Shown: positions 1-11,568 of the stretch, in pieces
Layout of the letters: each line of letters starts with the position of its first letter
How positions within the stretch are numbered: the first letter of the stretch is position 1
From: Nicotiana tabacum
Lineage: Eukaryota > Streptophyta > Magnoliopsida > Solanales > Solanaceae
NCBI RefSeq assembly: GCF_000715075.1
Contig: NC_134097.1
Location: 65,009,190-65,073,189, forward strand
Direction: 5' to 3'
DNA: 64,000 nt
Notes under the pieces: generated by a model
Told to the model about the DNA's origin: nothing
Databases searched by the model: none
The model's input: only the letters and a program-made list of their open reading frames with translations
Position numbers and translations under genes: made by a program

Positions 1-1307
1 TGCTTCTGTAATACATTTGTTTCATTCAGTGCTCAATCTAGATAAAAAATGAGGTAAATTTTAATAACTTAACCTGGGATTGGAGGAACGAGACTGTTTC
101 CTTTTTGCAGAATGGTATCGTTCCTGAAGACAAGAGGAAAGCTCATGCGCTTTGAAAAAAGGCTGCTAAATATTGCTTAAAGCAAGGCAATCTTTATCAA
201 AAAATGTTTGGTGGTCCCTTAGCAAGATGCTTTGTACCTTCTCAAACAGAATACGTGATGAGAGAAATACATGAGGGGCGTTGTGGGAATCACGCAGGAG
301 GAAGATCACTGGTAAGAACCCTAATCAGGGCAGGTTATTATTGGCCCAAAATGGAAGAAGAGGCAGAAAGTTTCGTGGCTAAATGCCAAAGGTACGGTAA
401 TAATATGCATAGACCTACAGAGTTGCTACATCCAGTCACTGCACCGTGGTCGTTTATGAAATAGGGGATGGATATCATGGGTCCACTACCACAAGCAAAA
501 GGACAGGTAAAATTTTTGCTTGTACTCACTGATTATTTTACTAAATGGGTAGAAGCAGGAACATTCAAACAGCTGCGTGAAAAAGAAGTTAAAGATTTCA
601 TTTGGCGGAATATCATATGCCGATTTGGTGTACCAAAGGAAATCGTATGCGATAATGGCCCTCAATTTATAGGCACGCAAACCACAGAGTTCTTTCAAAG
701 TTGGCAGATCAAAAGAATTACATCCACACCTTATCATCCTGTGGGTAATGGGCAAGTTGAGTCAAACAACAAAATCATTATCAAAAATTTAAAGAAACGT
801 TTAGAGGAGTCCAAAGGTAATTGGCCAGAAGTGTTACCTGGTGTTTTATGGGCATACCGCACAATAACAAAAACAAGTATAGGAGAAACATCATTTTCAT
901 TAGTTTACGGAGCTGAAGCTTTAATTCCAGTAGATATAGAAGAGCCAAGTACAAGATTTACACAAACGTCACAAGAGTCTAATAACGAAGAAATGCGCAT
1001 AAATCTTGATCTACTTTAAGGGAAAAGGGAAGTTGCACTAATAAGAATGGTAGCACAAAAGCAGGTCATAGAACGATACTACAACCGAAAAGCACGCCTA
1101 AGATTCTTCAAAATTGGGGACTTCATGCTCAAAAAGGTTTTTCAATCTATGAAGGCATCTAATGTAGGGAAATTAAGTCCAACATGGGAAGGACCCTATA
1201 GGATTCATGATATTGCAGGTAAAGGAGCATACGAGCTGGAAACAATGGATGGTAAGATACTACTTTCGCATTGGAATGTTGTTCACCTGAAGAGATACTA
1301 TTTCTAA
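1..1307 (+). pseudogene. Element A: pol C-terminus (integrase) of a Tat/Ogre-clade Ty3/gypsy element
   Basis: Integrase end of a retrotransposon polyprotein, which in an active copy joins cDNA to the host chromosome. From about base 111 to the final stop at 1305-1307 it reads in one frame, broken only by TGA at 153-155, TAG at 462-464 and TAA at 1017-1019. A zinc-binding region comes first (HEGRCGNHAGG, then CQRYG where CQRCG is usual, so one zinc cysteine is lost). The catalytic core follows, with Asp in LVLTDYFTKW, Asp in CDNGPQF and Glu in GNGQVESNN. The C-terminal GPF/Y-like module is WEGPYRIHDI. The TAG at 462 falls where the family has Trp (FMKWGMDI). Sequence before about base 60 is out of frame. 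The upstream pol and 5' LTR lie outside the window. Confidence 0.9.
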
Positions 1308-2382
1308 GGAATACCCACGGTTAGGTATTCGTATTTTAAAATTTAATTTTTCAATTGTTAAATTTTACTAACGATTTTAGATGATAGGCAAAAAGCTAGC
1401 CCGTACTAAATGATGAGTCACGACCTGCAAGGCGCGTGGAATAAATTAAACTTTCCGGTCTAGGGTTACAATTATTCTGATAGAAATTCAAGCGGGCTAA
1501 GCAGTCTTCATCTATAATCGCACCTCCGAGTCCCATATGTTTTTTCCTTTTCAGGGAAAGGACCAAATGAGAGGAACAATCAAGTGCTCGAGGCTTCATA
1601 CTTCAACGCTCAAACACTTGGGAGACTATATAATATACACAGACATATGTATAAAGAAGGCAAAGAAGATTGAGAAATAATCAAAGATCAAGCCTGAAAA
1701 GTTCACTCAATGAATAAGTCAAGTACAGAGCAAAGTCACGAGTTAAGCCTAAAGAAAGACCTTACCATAGCTAGGGTAAAGGCTATGTACTAAAACGGGT
1801 TATAAATAAAAACCTCGTGTTTATTTTCCTTTTTTAAATCTGTTATGAGGAAAACAGATACAAGAAAGTTATAGATGTAATTCAACTACATGTAAAGTGT
1901 TATTCAAAACTAGATAAAGTTCAAATAAAAACTTGTCAAAGTTATTTCAAGAAACATGTGTATTCCTATTTCTTTTATCGTATATTAACACCGTTATGAA
2001 GTTGAGACGTCTTCTTCATTAAGTGTCGAATATAAAAGGGCCCTCTTTTATAAAATTCATGATTAATTTAAGTATTCATGAAGTTAACAGAAGCATTTTT
2101 TGAAGAGTAAAAATGCAAGTTATTCAGTAAGTCCTTAGAAAAAAAGGCAAGAATAAACAAAACTGAAGTTCAAATAGTAACGAAAAACTTCTTAATATTA
2201 AAAATCTTAGACTAAGTATGAACTTAGCCATAAACTGAAATTTTTTTATACATATTGCCCCATAAAAGGTCTGGGTACTTAAGTTTCCAAAACAAACCCT
2301 CAAATGAGACCAAGGGTTTTAACCACAATTTTCCAAAAAGAAAAAAAAAGAGACACAAAAGAATTCAAACAACTTAAACTTG
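1308..2382. other. Element A: non-coding spacer between pol and the antisense gene
   Basis: AT-rich stretch with no supported coding region. A 67-codon open frame on the minus strand near 1396-1599 resembles no protein I know. Position suggests the 3' untranslated part of the Tat element and the downstream flank of the antisense gene. Confidence 0.6.
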
Positions 2383-5002
2383 TCACTGAGAAGATGAAGG
2401 AACTGAAGCAGGTACATCAACAACAGCGGGTTCAACTAGGCATGAAGGAGTGAGGATACCCGTGTCATCTTCAATATTTGCGGAAGCTTCGACCACGGGA
2501 GAAGGAAAATCCTGGTTCTACTGAGTCTTCTCAATAGTTTCATTGATCTTAGCTAACTCAGATTACAAGTTAAAATTCTCTTGGTTAGCTTCAACAAGGG
2601 TATCACGACGAGAATTCAAAAACGCCCAACTCACTTCAATGGCAGACTTATCTTCAAGGATCTCATAATCTCTTTCCCAGTCAGCGATTTCATTCTTTAG
2701 CTTTTCATTTTTAGCCAAGGCAGATTCATAAGAAGCTTGAAGAGAGACGTGGGAATTTTCTAAGGAACAAACCTTATCAGAAGACACCCGGAGGTCTTCT
2801 TGGGTTTGAGTCAAATTCTGCACGAGTTCACCAGCATAGGTCTTGTTTTGCATCTAAGAGAGCCTTCAACTCTCTAATATCTTCACTTGCCTTGGAGTGC
2901 TGCTCGAAAAAAGAAGTTTCAAGACGAGCCTTTTCCTTGTATGCTTGACTGGAGGAAGCCTTTTCAACTGCCAATTCCGAAGTCAAATCCCGCACCTGCT
3001 GCTCCAAGGTACTTTTACATTCTTCTAAGTACTCCACATCGATCTGAAGACTTTTATACTGTTCCTTCCAATTATATACCTCCAACTTGTAATCACACAC
3101 TAACTGCTCTGAGAGGGTAACCCTTTTCATCATCTTTGTGCCGAGGAGATTGTCCTAAAAAGGGGGAAAGAGAAGGAAATGAGAATCCCAAAGATAGAAA
3201 AATGACAAAATAAAAGTTAGGAAAAAGGAATACCTTTAAAGAAACATGCACAATGTCATTCATCAAAGTCAAAGTCATATGGCTCTCTCAACAGGACCAA
3301 TTAAAGGCTTTAGCCACACATCTGCTTGACCCGATTTCCTTAAAAGGTTGCCTTCAGCGGGGACTTCAATAATCATTTGCCTCATAGCACCACTCCTACT
3401 TGAGGAGCCAACCTCAGCACGGTGAGTAGGTGGAGGAGGAATTGTCAAAGGAGGAACAGTAGAAGTAGTAAAAACAGCCTGGGGAGGAATGGAAGCAGCC
3501 ATAATTGGCAAAGTAGGAGTCACAGGCACGGGAGGAGAAAAAGAATCCAAGGGAGCTTCATCAGAAACGGGACCTAAACTTTCACTACCAAACCCGCGGT
3601 CAAAAAGTTGCTCAACAGAATCATGAGCAGCAGCGGGAGCATCATCAACATCATCAGGGATCACTACCAAGAATTCAATAGATTTGGTAAGAGGAATAGA
3701 ACAATGGGGGGATGCTTCTGCTTCATCATCGGAAATAATGCATCTGCGAGCCATTGGCCTTGTTACCAAGGAACCCCCGTCTTCCTCTTCTTCGGAATCT
3801 TGGTCATCAACGGCTTTTCTTTTCGATGAACAGCCCAAAATTATTTCTTGAGCCCTTTCCAAAGAGATACGAGAAGTCGCAACCGCCTCAGCAGTAACTC
3901 CTCGAATAGCAAATCCTGATAGAAAAAAGGATTGGGTTAAGTTCAGGAAAAGAGAATATGTAAAATAAAATAAAAGCTCTTACAATGAGTTTTTACTTTC
4001 CAACCAAAACGTTAGGAAATGATCTTCCAAGATCTACCATCCATTGGCGCAATACTCAACAACTTTCCTACCCAATCACGGAAATTGGGAACATCTTCCA
4101 CAACTCCCATGGTTGCTAGAAAGGAAAAGTAAAATTAGAAAAATCAACAAAACTGAATGAAAGGGTACGATAAAGTTAGAAGACTCACGTGCAAAATTTC
4201 ACTTCTTAAGGAAGGGAACATTCTTATCACCCACTAAACCAAAAATAGGGGCAACAACAAACCTGGTATACTAGCCATGGTCTTTGTCATCTTCAGGGCT
4301 AACTAGAACGCTTTTTCTCCTGGCAACTAGTGTAAAAATACCATTGCGAAAGAGTCTAGGGGAGTAAAGATGAATTAGATGTGGAAAAGTAAAAGGCACA
4401 CTAGCTATGTTGGTTAAATGCCTCAAACAGGCAACAACCCTCCATATTATTGGGCCAATTTGACCTAAGCAAACATCAAAGAAATGACAGAACTCGAGAA
4501 TAACAGGATCAATAGCAGGTTTGAATCCTAATGTGAAAGGGTACGTATAGACAAAGGAAAATCCGGTTAAGTAAGAGGTAATTCTTTGATTTAGATTGGG
4601 AATAATGATAGGAAAGTCATGACTCCAATGGCAGTCTCTACGAACTATAGAAATCAATCCTTTAGTGATTTGAGTGGGATAAATATCGGCGTGATCTAAA
4701 AAAGATACTTGATTTCTAAGAGATTTTCTGTCATTATAGAAAGATAGTTCCACAAGAACTATCTCCTCTACTAGAGGTTCACAAAGAGGTTCAGAAGATT
4801 CCTTACCTCTAGAAGAAGATCTGTGTGAAAGAGAACCTCTAGTTCTAGAAGAAGGGCTAGAACTGGGTGAAGGAAGAGAAGAACCACGCAGGGATGAAGA
4901 TCCTAAATTATGAAGCCTACCTCCTCTTCTGCTCCTACTGGTGGCATCAGGGAAGTTATCAACTATGAGGACCTTTCTAGGTTTAGGGTTTGATGAAGAC
5001 AT
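2383..5002 (-). pseudogene. Element A: antisense accessory gene (Transposase_28-like), four exons, decayed
   Basis: Gene of unknown function, read opposite to pol. I place exons at 5002-4189, 4115-3984, 3915-3234 and 3154-2383; all three introns (68-79 bases) have GT-AG ends and pyrimidine-rich acceptors. Start chosen at MSSSNPKPRK (5000-5002), about 70 bases after a TATA box; an upstream in-frame ATG exists at 5057-5059. Parts in order: Ser/Arg-rich N-terminus; globular region with VYTYPFTLG, IDPVILEF, LGQIGP.IWR and LIHLYSPRL; Pro/Ser-rich linker; coiled coil of about 180 residues. The globular part resembles the domain called 'putative gypsy type transposon' (Pfam PF04195, from memory). 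Damage: TAG at 4271-4273, further stops near 4203 and 4020, a frameshift near 3280, one near 2840, and two stops in the last 70 codons. Its pair is at 14366-15895. Confidence 0.75.
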
Positions 5003-5071
5003 GTTAGTACGAGGAAGAAGCAAACTGAATATTTTGAAAACTTTATGTGATAAGAACAAAGAAGAAAATCA

Positions 5072-5079
5072 TATTTATA
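5072..5079 (-). promoter_or_regulatory. Candidate TATA box of the antisense gene of element A
   Basis: TATAAATA on the minus strand, about 70 bases upstream of the chosen start codon. The other antisense gene in the window has the same octamer upstream (16044-16051). Confidence 0.5.
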
Positions 5080-5337
5080 CTACAAAGCAACCGTCAAAGA
5101 AAAAGGTGCACTGATGGAAAAGTTATAATGAGAACTGACGCTTCGTGATTAGTGAAGCTGTGAAAAATCCCTAAAAGGCGCTGCAAAGTTGCAGATCCAG
5201 TAAAAGGGTGCCACATGTGAAAAGCATTAAATGGAAGTAACAAATGAAGCGTTGATTTTGCTATAGCATTAATGGTGACAAAAATTCTCATTTTAATGAA
5301 TTCCACTTCCCAAATATTAAATTGATGAATAAATGGC

Positions 5338-5353
5338 AAGTGGGAGGACTATC
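5338..5353 (+). other. Element A: polypurine tract next to the 3' LTR
   Basis: Purine-rich AAGTGGGAGGAC followed by TATC, directly before the LTR. It would prime plus-strand DNA synthesis. The matching site of the older Tat copy is GCGGGGAC just before 16253. Confidence 0.6.
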
Positions 5354-5902
5354 TGTATTGAGAAAAATTGAGTTTACATATTAAAGTGATTGGAAGATGA
5401 CGTGTCATGACACTTAGACTGGTCAAACAGTTATGATTGGCAAAGAGGCACGAGTTGCAACAGATACGAGCAGAGGCATAAGAGGAGGTACGAGCGGATA
5501 CTCAAAAGATTCAATGCCCGTACCTATTTAAGTCCAGGAATTAAGGAGAATGAATCTGACAGCACAAAAGAGTACATATACAATATTTAATGAGCATTAA
5601 ATATTAAAAATGTTAGAGAATCTGTATTAAAATACAATAATTATGTAACATAGCATTTAATATCTTTAATTGTCTATAATGGCCTTATGATGACAAAGGC
5701 AAAACGCATATTTCCAAGATAGCTATAAAAGGGAAAGAATGAGTCAATTGCAGACACACGAAATACAATCTGAATACATTGGTTTTACTTTGAATCTTAT
5801 TGTTGACAAAAATCACTTTCCTTTATTTATTCTTTGATTATCAGTAACTAGAGTTCTTCTAAATTAAGGCTTTAACCGAAATTCCACTTTTTTTGTTAAA
5901 CA
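5354..5902 (+). mobile_element. Element A: 3' LTR (Tat clade), 549 bp
   Basis: Starts TGTATTGAG right after the polypurine tract and ends GTTAAACA. A TATA box (TATAAAA, 5724-5730) lies in its second half. The right boundary is fixed by homology: base 5903 onward matches 13725 onward in the right LTR of element B, so this LTR interrupts the left LTR of B. The expected 5-base target duplicate is ccttc at 5903-5907; its partner is outside the window. Confidence 0.8.
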
Positions 5903-6542
5903 CCTTCTTTCTCTTTTTCTAACAATCTCGTTTTCTTTCTTTCTGTTCAAACTTTTTCCTTTTCCCAAAATCTTCGTTATTTTTTTGTTCTCCTCCCCTA
6001 AATACTAAAAGTGAAATGTTTTATATGGTGCAATGTGTGAGTCGTGGAGGAAAAGTGTAACTAGTGTATGGTGTGTGCATTGTGTTGTGTGTGCAATATG
6101 AGTGAGATGTGAGGAGTTGAGGGGAAGGGACGTGAAAGGTGGGGGAACATTAGGGATTGGGATGGGACGTGATTAGTAGCGAAATTTGTTAACCAAACTA
6201 TACCTATTTTTGACATATTTTAACTTCATTATGTTTTCTTCTTTTTTAAAAAAAAAAAGATAAGGTAATTATGAAAATGATAATATTGATCAACTACTTT
6301 TACACCAAAAAAATGAGAAAACTAAATATTTACATATAATTTAAATAATACTAAAACTACCATAGCTTACTTATCAAAATACTAATTAAAGAAACTAATT
6401 TTTTTTTGTAAATTTTCTTTTTCTCTTTACAAATAAATATTCTATAAGTATATGAATATAAATATATAAGATTAGAGCTGAAAGAAATATTTACGCTAAA
6501 ATAGTATAAAATTTGGGTGTGGTAAAAAATTAGCTGTTCACA
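5903..6542 (-). mobile_element. Element B: 3' LTR, truncated by element A
   Basis: Matches 13725-14365 nearly base for base with scattered substitutions. The inner end is TGTGAACAGC on the minus strand (6533-6542). The rest of this LTR must lie left of element A, outside the window. Confidence 0.8.
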
Positions 6543-7295
6543 GCATGCCCTTCTTTGCTTGGAAACATGAAGAGTTTTCAAGCAAAGAAAATGAACAAGG
6601 TGACTGATTTTTGACCTCACTATTATTTAAAAAGGGAAAAAGATAAAAGAAAAAGAAGTGACCGAGCCTTGGTTTTAGGCATCCTACATATCTCGGGTTA
6701 TAATGGAATCAGGTCACGTGTAGTTCAGGTAGAAGAAGAGTGATGGAGTATACTTAGATGAACATTCCACTGAGGTTCCGCCGAGGTTCCTATCCGCGGT
6801 TCCTACTATTACATCAAAATAAAAAATAAAAAGGAAATTATATACTCTTGAAATCTACGAGTTACAAAATTCCTATCTAAATGCCATCTGGAGTCTTGTC
6901 TTGATTCTGGATTGCTTCTCCCATTGACTTTAGATTGAAACTTGGTGCTCTCGATGCCAAAGACTATGAAATATTCTCACAGGCTTGTGTCTTGATCGGA
7001 TGATGAGAAGATGGATCTTGAGACCCTATATCTCCGCAAGCATTATGTCAAAGCTGGTTGCGACCGATATTGAGATCAAACGTTCCACTTTCTCTGAAGA
7101 GAGCTGGAATCTTATTTTTTTGCACATCCAATCTGTGCTTTGCAGAAAAACCTAAAAGCCATCACAAACAAACAAAATGAGCAAAATATTTCTGCCCCAG
7201 TTTGCACTAGAAAATTTTTGTGAGTTATTCAAAATATATTAAACTATCTTTGCTATTGCGGAGTAAGGAATTGTAAAAGGTATTTTTTTTATAAT
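6543..7295 (-). other. Element B: polypurine tract and 3' non-coding part
   Basis: A purine-rich run (minus strand AGCAAAGAAGGGCATGC) abuts the LTR at 6543-6560. The rest is non-coding apart from one copy of the dispersed CTACGTATC-type motif. Confidence 0.55.
6660..6726. repeat. Dispersed motif copy 1 in element B
   Basis: Reads GACCGAGCCTT, CCTACATATC, GGAATCAGGTC and CGTGTAGTTC in that order. The outer words CTAC and GTAG can pair. Confidence 0.55.
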
Positions 7296-8585
7296 AGGGG
7301 ATGTTGTACCCTGTGTTAACAAGAAAGAAGGCAGCTAGGGGATGTAGTACCCTTTGTTGATAATAAGATGAGGCTCGTGGCACTCTAGGATGCTACTAGG
7401 GAATGTCGTACCCTATGTTGCATAAAATGAGGCTTGTGGTGCTATGAGATGATACTAGGGAGTGTCGTACCCTATGTTGGCAATAAGATGAGGCTCGTGG
7501 TACTCTAGGATGCTACTAGGGAATGTTGTACCCTATGTTTACAAGAAAGGCAAGGAAATGTAGTACCCTATGTTGGCAATAAGGTGAGGCTCTTGGCACT
7601 CTGGGATGCTACTAGGGAATATCGTACCCTATGTTTGAAATAAAATGAGGCTCGTGGCGCTTTGAAATGCTACTAGGGAATGTCGTACCCTATGTTGGCA
7701 GAAAGTAATGCAGTCAGGGGATGTAGTACCCTGTATTGGCAATAAGGTGAGGCTTTTGGCTCTCTAGATGCTATTAGGGAATGTTGTACCCTGTGTTTGT
7801 AATAAAATGAGGTTCGTGTCACTCTGAAATGCTACTAGGGGATGTCGTACCCTATGTTTGCAATAAAATGAGGCTCATGGCACTCTGAAATGCTAATAGA
7901 GGATGTCTTACCCTATGTTGGCAATAAGAAATGTAACCAGGGGATGTAGTACCCTATGTTGGCAATAAGATGAGGCTCGTGGCACTCTAAAATGCTACTA
8001 TGGAATGTTGTACCCTATGATTGCAACAAAAAATGCAACCAGGGAATGTAGTACCCTATGTTGGCAATACGATAAGGCTCTTGGCACTCTCGGATGCTAT
8101 TAGGGAATGACGTACGCTATATTTGCAATAAAATGAGGCTCTTGGCTCTCTGAAATGCTACTAGGAAATGTCGTACCCTATGTTGGAAACAAAATGAGGC
8201 TCGTGGCGCTCTGAAATGCTATTAGGGGGATGTCGTACCCTATGTATGCAATAAAATGAGGCTCGTGGCACTCTGAGATGCTACTAGGGAATGTTGTACC
8301 CTATGTTGGCAAGAAACTGAGGCTTGTAGTGCTCTAAGATGCTTCTAGGGAATGTTGTACCCTATGTTTGCAATAAAATAAGGCTCGTGGCACTCTGAAA
8401 TACTACTAGGGGATGTCGTACCCTATGTTAACAATAAGAAGTGCAACTAGGGGATGTAGTACCCTGTGTTGGCAATAAGGTGAGACTCTTTGCTCTCTAA
8501 GATTCTACTAGGTAATGTCGTACCCTATGTAGGTAGAAAGTAATGCAGCTAGGGGATGTTGTACCCTGTATTGAAGATAGGGTAT
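7296..8585. repeat. Element B: composite minisatellite of 61-bp and 41-bp units
   Basis: I count about 16 long units (around 60-61 bases, from ATGAGGCTCGTGG to GTTGGCAATAAG) with shorter units of about 41 bases (AATGCAACCAGGGGATG and on) interspersed, so some blocks recur at about 102 bases. Nearly every unit has a core of the type AGGGAATGTCGTACCCT, whose ends can pair. It lies between the integrase end and the 3' LTR, in the untranslated tail. Confidence 0.85.
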
Positions 8586-10084
8586 TGATTCCAGATAATG
8601 ATACTAAAAATAACATGTTTACATGTATATTAGGAAAAAAATCAAGCATTTGAGAACGTCACTTGGTGGTGTTTGACTTTTCACAAACTATTTCTTAAAA
8701 TTGTTCTGTTCCTATTCTGAACAAACAAAGATTTGTTAGTTTTAAAATGGAGGTCGGTTTTTGGCCTTGATTATTTCAATCCCTTGATCTCGGCTCATGT
8801 TATTTAATGATTTCAACTGCAACTGATTATTTCCTTAATTCCAACAACATTTCCGACTCTAGAGAACCTTTGGCTTTTTCAAACTTTTCCATGACGGTAC
8901 TTAACCTTTTTCAACTTTATGTTTCCTTTGTGAGCATTTTGCTTTTGACTTCTTTCAAAGTTTTCCATTTCAAAGCATCGGCCAATCATGGCCAGTCAGG
9001 GTTGAGTTGATGCCCTTGTCGAGGTTGAGCGCCTTTTGAATATATCAGCGCTTCAAACGAGAACCCTGTAAATCGGTCTTGCCATCTTTTCTTTGACTTA
9101 GTTTCAAAACAGAATTAGACCGAAAGAGATTCAAAGAAAAACAAATAATGAAATGGACAAATGAACTTAGACGAGAGGTATCCTTTTCGGGGAAAGGAAA
9201 GAAGGACTTATCTAGAGTACATGCAGACTTCAATGGACATGACATGCCTGTTGGACTTGATGCCTGATCCGTGTAAACCATCCAACTCTTAGAAATTCAT
9301 CGCAACTCATGCTTTCAAACCAAGAAACCTTGCCAGGGTTCTGCTGATATCGAACGGTCATGAGGTCCTCTTTTTGATTAGTGGAGCCCTTTGCAGGTTT
9401 TCACCAGCTAACCTCTCTCGTTTCTCTTCTCACTATCGCTTTGTAACACTCTTTGCAAGTTTTCACTAACAAGACTCTCTCATTTCAATTTATCTGCTTA
9501 CCATCGCCTTACGGTGCCCGGAAAGGTTTTCACCAATAAGACTCTCTCATTTTATTTCTCTCATTTTGATTGTATCAAATCCAAAAAATTTTATCCTCTA
9601 ATTCTTTAAACATTCTCGCTGATTGATCGGAAGGACTTGAAAAGGATTTGGGTAAAAATATTTGGACTGAATTACAACTTTGGAACCTTTTAGGCAAAAT
9701 AATTGCCGAAACATTATAATATCTGCCCAGTTTCACTATTTGGGGAATTTAGATTTTTATTTTGGTGTGACCGAACCTTAGAGAGAGGCTGCCTACGTAT
9801 CCTTTCGGAATCAAGTTGAGCGTAGTTCAAGGAAATTTGTTTTTGATTTTCTTTTGTTTTTCTATGTTGTTTTGTTTTCTTTTGCTTTTTGTTTTCTCTT
9901 CTTTTTTTGGTTTTTTTTCTTTCTTTTTTTGTCACTTTTTTAATAATAACTTCTAGGTTCCAAAGAGGGTAATCAAAGATAAGGAGCTGGCTCAAAGGGT
10001 TTGCAAAAAGGTTAATGGTGTTTGGGTAGCGAGAAAAAAAGCCTTCTGCATCCCAATTAAAGAATGTTAACATCGAGTAGTGAG
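8586..10084 (-). other. Element B: non-coding stretch after pol
   Basis: No coding region supported. A threefold imperfect repeat of roughly 80 bases lies at 9385-9570, built on the words GGTTTTCACCA and AAGACTCTCTCATTT. A T-rich tract follows at 9840-9950. Confidence 0.5.
9769..9828. repeat. Dispersed motif copy 2 in element B
   Basis: The clearest copy: GACCGAACCTTA, GCCTACGTATCC, GGAATCAAGTTG and GCGTAGTTC. CTACG at one end and CGTAG at the other form a perfect 5-base inverted repeat. Confidence 0.6.
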
Positions 10085-10400
10085 TCAAACATAGTACCTT
10101 CTGACTGCATCTGATTTGACTGTTGTCTCGGGGACATTTCTTTCGATGTCTCCTAAATACAACACTCCATTTGGGAATACTATTGTTACAATGTATGGAC
10201 CTTTGCAATTTGGAGTAAATTTTTCCTTAGCTTCTTCATGGTACGGGAGAATATGTCTCAGGACGAGTTGTCCCACTTCAAATTTCTTGGGACATACTTT
10301 TTGTTGTAAGCATGGGTCATTCTTTGTTGTACAACTGCCCCTGGTAGCTCCGGCCAATCACTTTCCATCAATCAAAGACAATGTTTCAATCAGGTCTTGA
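10085..10400 (-). pseudogene. Element B: integrase C-terminal fragment
   Basis: The tail of a Tat/Ogre-clade pol, including the GPF/Y-like module that follows the catalytic core. Diagnostic words are KKFEVGQLVLRHILP, KGPYIVTIVFPNGVLYL and the end DAVRRYYV followed by the pol stop. The first 25 or so codons are out of frame with the rest, and a stop precedes them. The catalytic core itself is missing, so the fragment is not functional. Confidence 0.8.
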
Positions 10401-11239
10401 CTCAATCTTGATCAGTGATCTCGGCTTCAACAATGATCTGAAGAGAGGGAATCTCATTTTCGTTTTAATTCTTTATTTATTTTCTTACAAGCCATATCTT
10501 TAACACATTATGCTTCTTGGTTCATTATTTCGAAATCTGGCAGCATTTTAGGATCTGAGCATGAAGTCCGCAAGCATGTTATGTTATTAAAATCTGTATT
10601 TACAGAACTGAAAAAAAAATAAGAAAGGAGACAAGATTAAGAAAAGAGACATTTGTGGATGATGAACTATTGATTTCATTTATTTGGATAATTAAAAAAA
10701 ATAAAAATAGAAGGTAAAGTAAAAACATTCGAATCACATACTGAAATAACTCGAAAGGCAGAAAAGGTAGCAAAACCGGCTACTGAGACTCCCGTCTGAT
10801 ACTGAAAGTGTCTGGTTTGGCGCTCGTTTTTTGGTTTCTCTTCTGCCGTGGCAATGACTACTATGGCTTTCAATGCTGGATCAAATTCTCCATCATCAAA
10901 TCATCCCGAGCAGGCCATATCCTATTGCTCAAATCTGGTAATGTCAACCCCACTTTTTCTTTCATTTTTTTATTTTTCATCGCCAACTTACCTACATGCC
11001 TTTTCGTGACCTTGGATCAACAACAATGGTACTTGTTACATTTGTTGCGAAGATGTTTTTACTTCCGAGGGATCTTGGATTGTTTGCGTGACTCGCCATT
11101 GCAAACCAACAAACCGACCACCTTTAACTAGCTTTTATTTCAAAACAACAAGCATGTTAGAATAAACACTCTTTCTTCTTTTTTTTCATTTTTTTACCAC
11201 TTTATTCTTTTTTTTTTGTTTTTTTTTTCAAAATGATTC

Positions 11240-11303
11240 GATCGAACCTTATGTGGATTGCCTATGTATCATGTGGAGACATGAATCAGATCTTGCGTAG
11301 TTC
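11240..11303. repeat. Dispersed motif copy 3 in element B
   Basis: GATCGAACCTTA, TGCCTATGTATC, then CATGTGGAGACATG (a small inverted repeat in the variable middle), GAATCAGATC and GCGTAGTTC. Confidence 0.55.
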
Positions 11304-11503
11304 GGGAAGATCAGGAATTAAGCGAATAAACTAACTCTTTTTTTGTGTCGATATTTTCTAAAGTATAAAAAAATATTTTTTTGGGTTTTTAATTATTTTT
11401 GGGAATTTTCGAAATAAAAACTCTTAAATAAGAACAAAAATATTTTTGGACTTTGAGAAGAATTTAAAAGAAAATATTTTTTTTGGAATTTTAAAAAAAG
11501 TGG

Positions 11504-11568
11504 GGGCCTTACCCTATTAAGGTTGACTACGTATCTCACATCCGGTGAGAATTAGACCCGCGTAATTT
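11504..11568. repeat. Dispersed motif copy 4 in element B
   Basis: The most diverged copy: GGGCCTTACC, GACTACGTATCTC, GAGAATTAGACC and GCGTAATTT. CTACG is intact but its partner has become CGTAA. Confidence 0.45.

Noticed and set aside
7296..8585. CRISPR-like appearance of regularly spaced repeats
   Set aside because: Units are direct tandem repeats with no unique spacers, and the surroundings are plant retrotransposons.
10808..11131. A 107-codon plus-strand open frame in element B
   Set aside because: Opposite to the element's coding strand, with T-rich composition and no recognisable domain.
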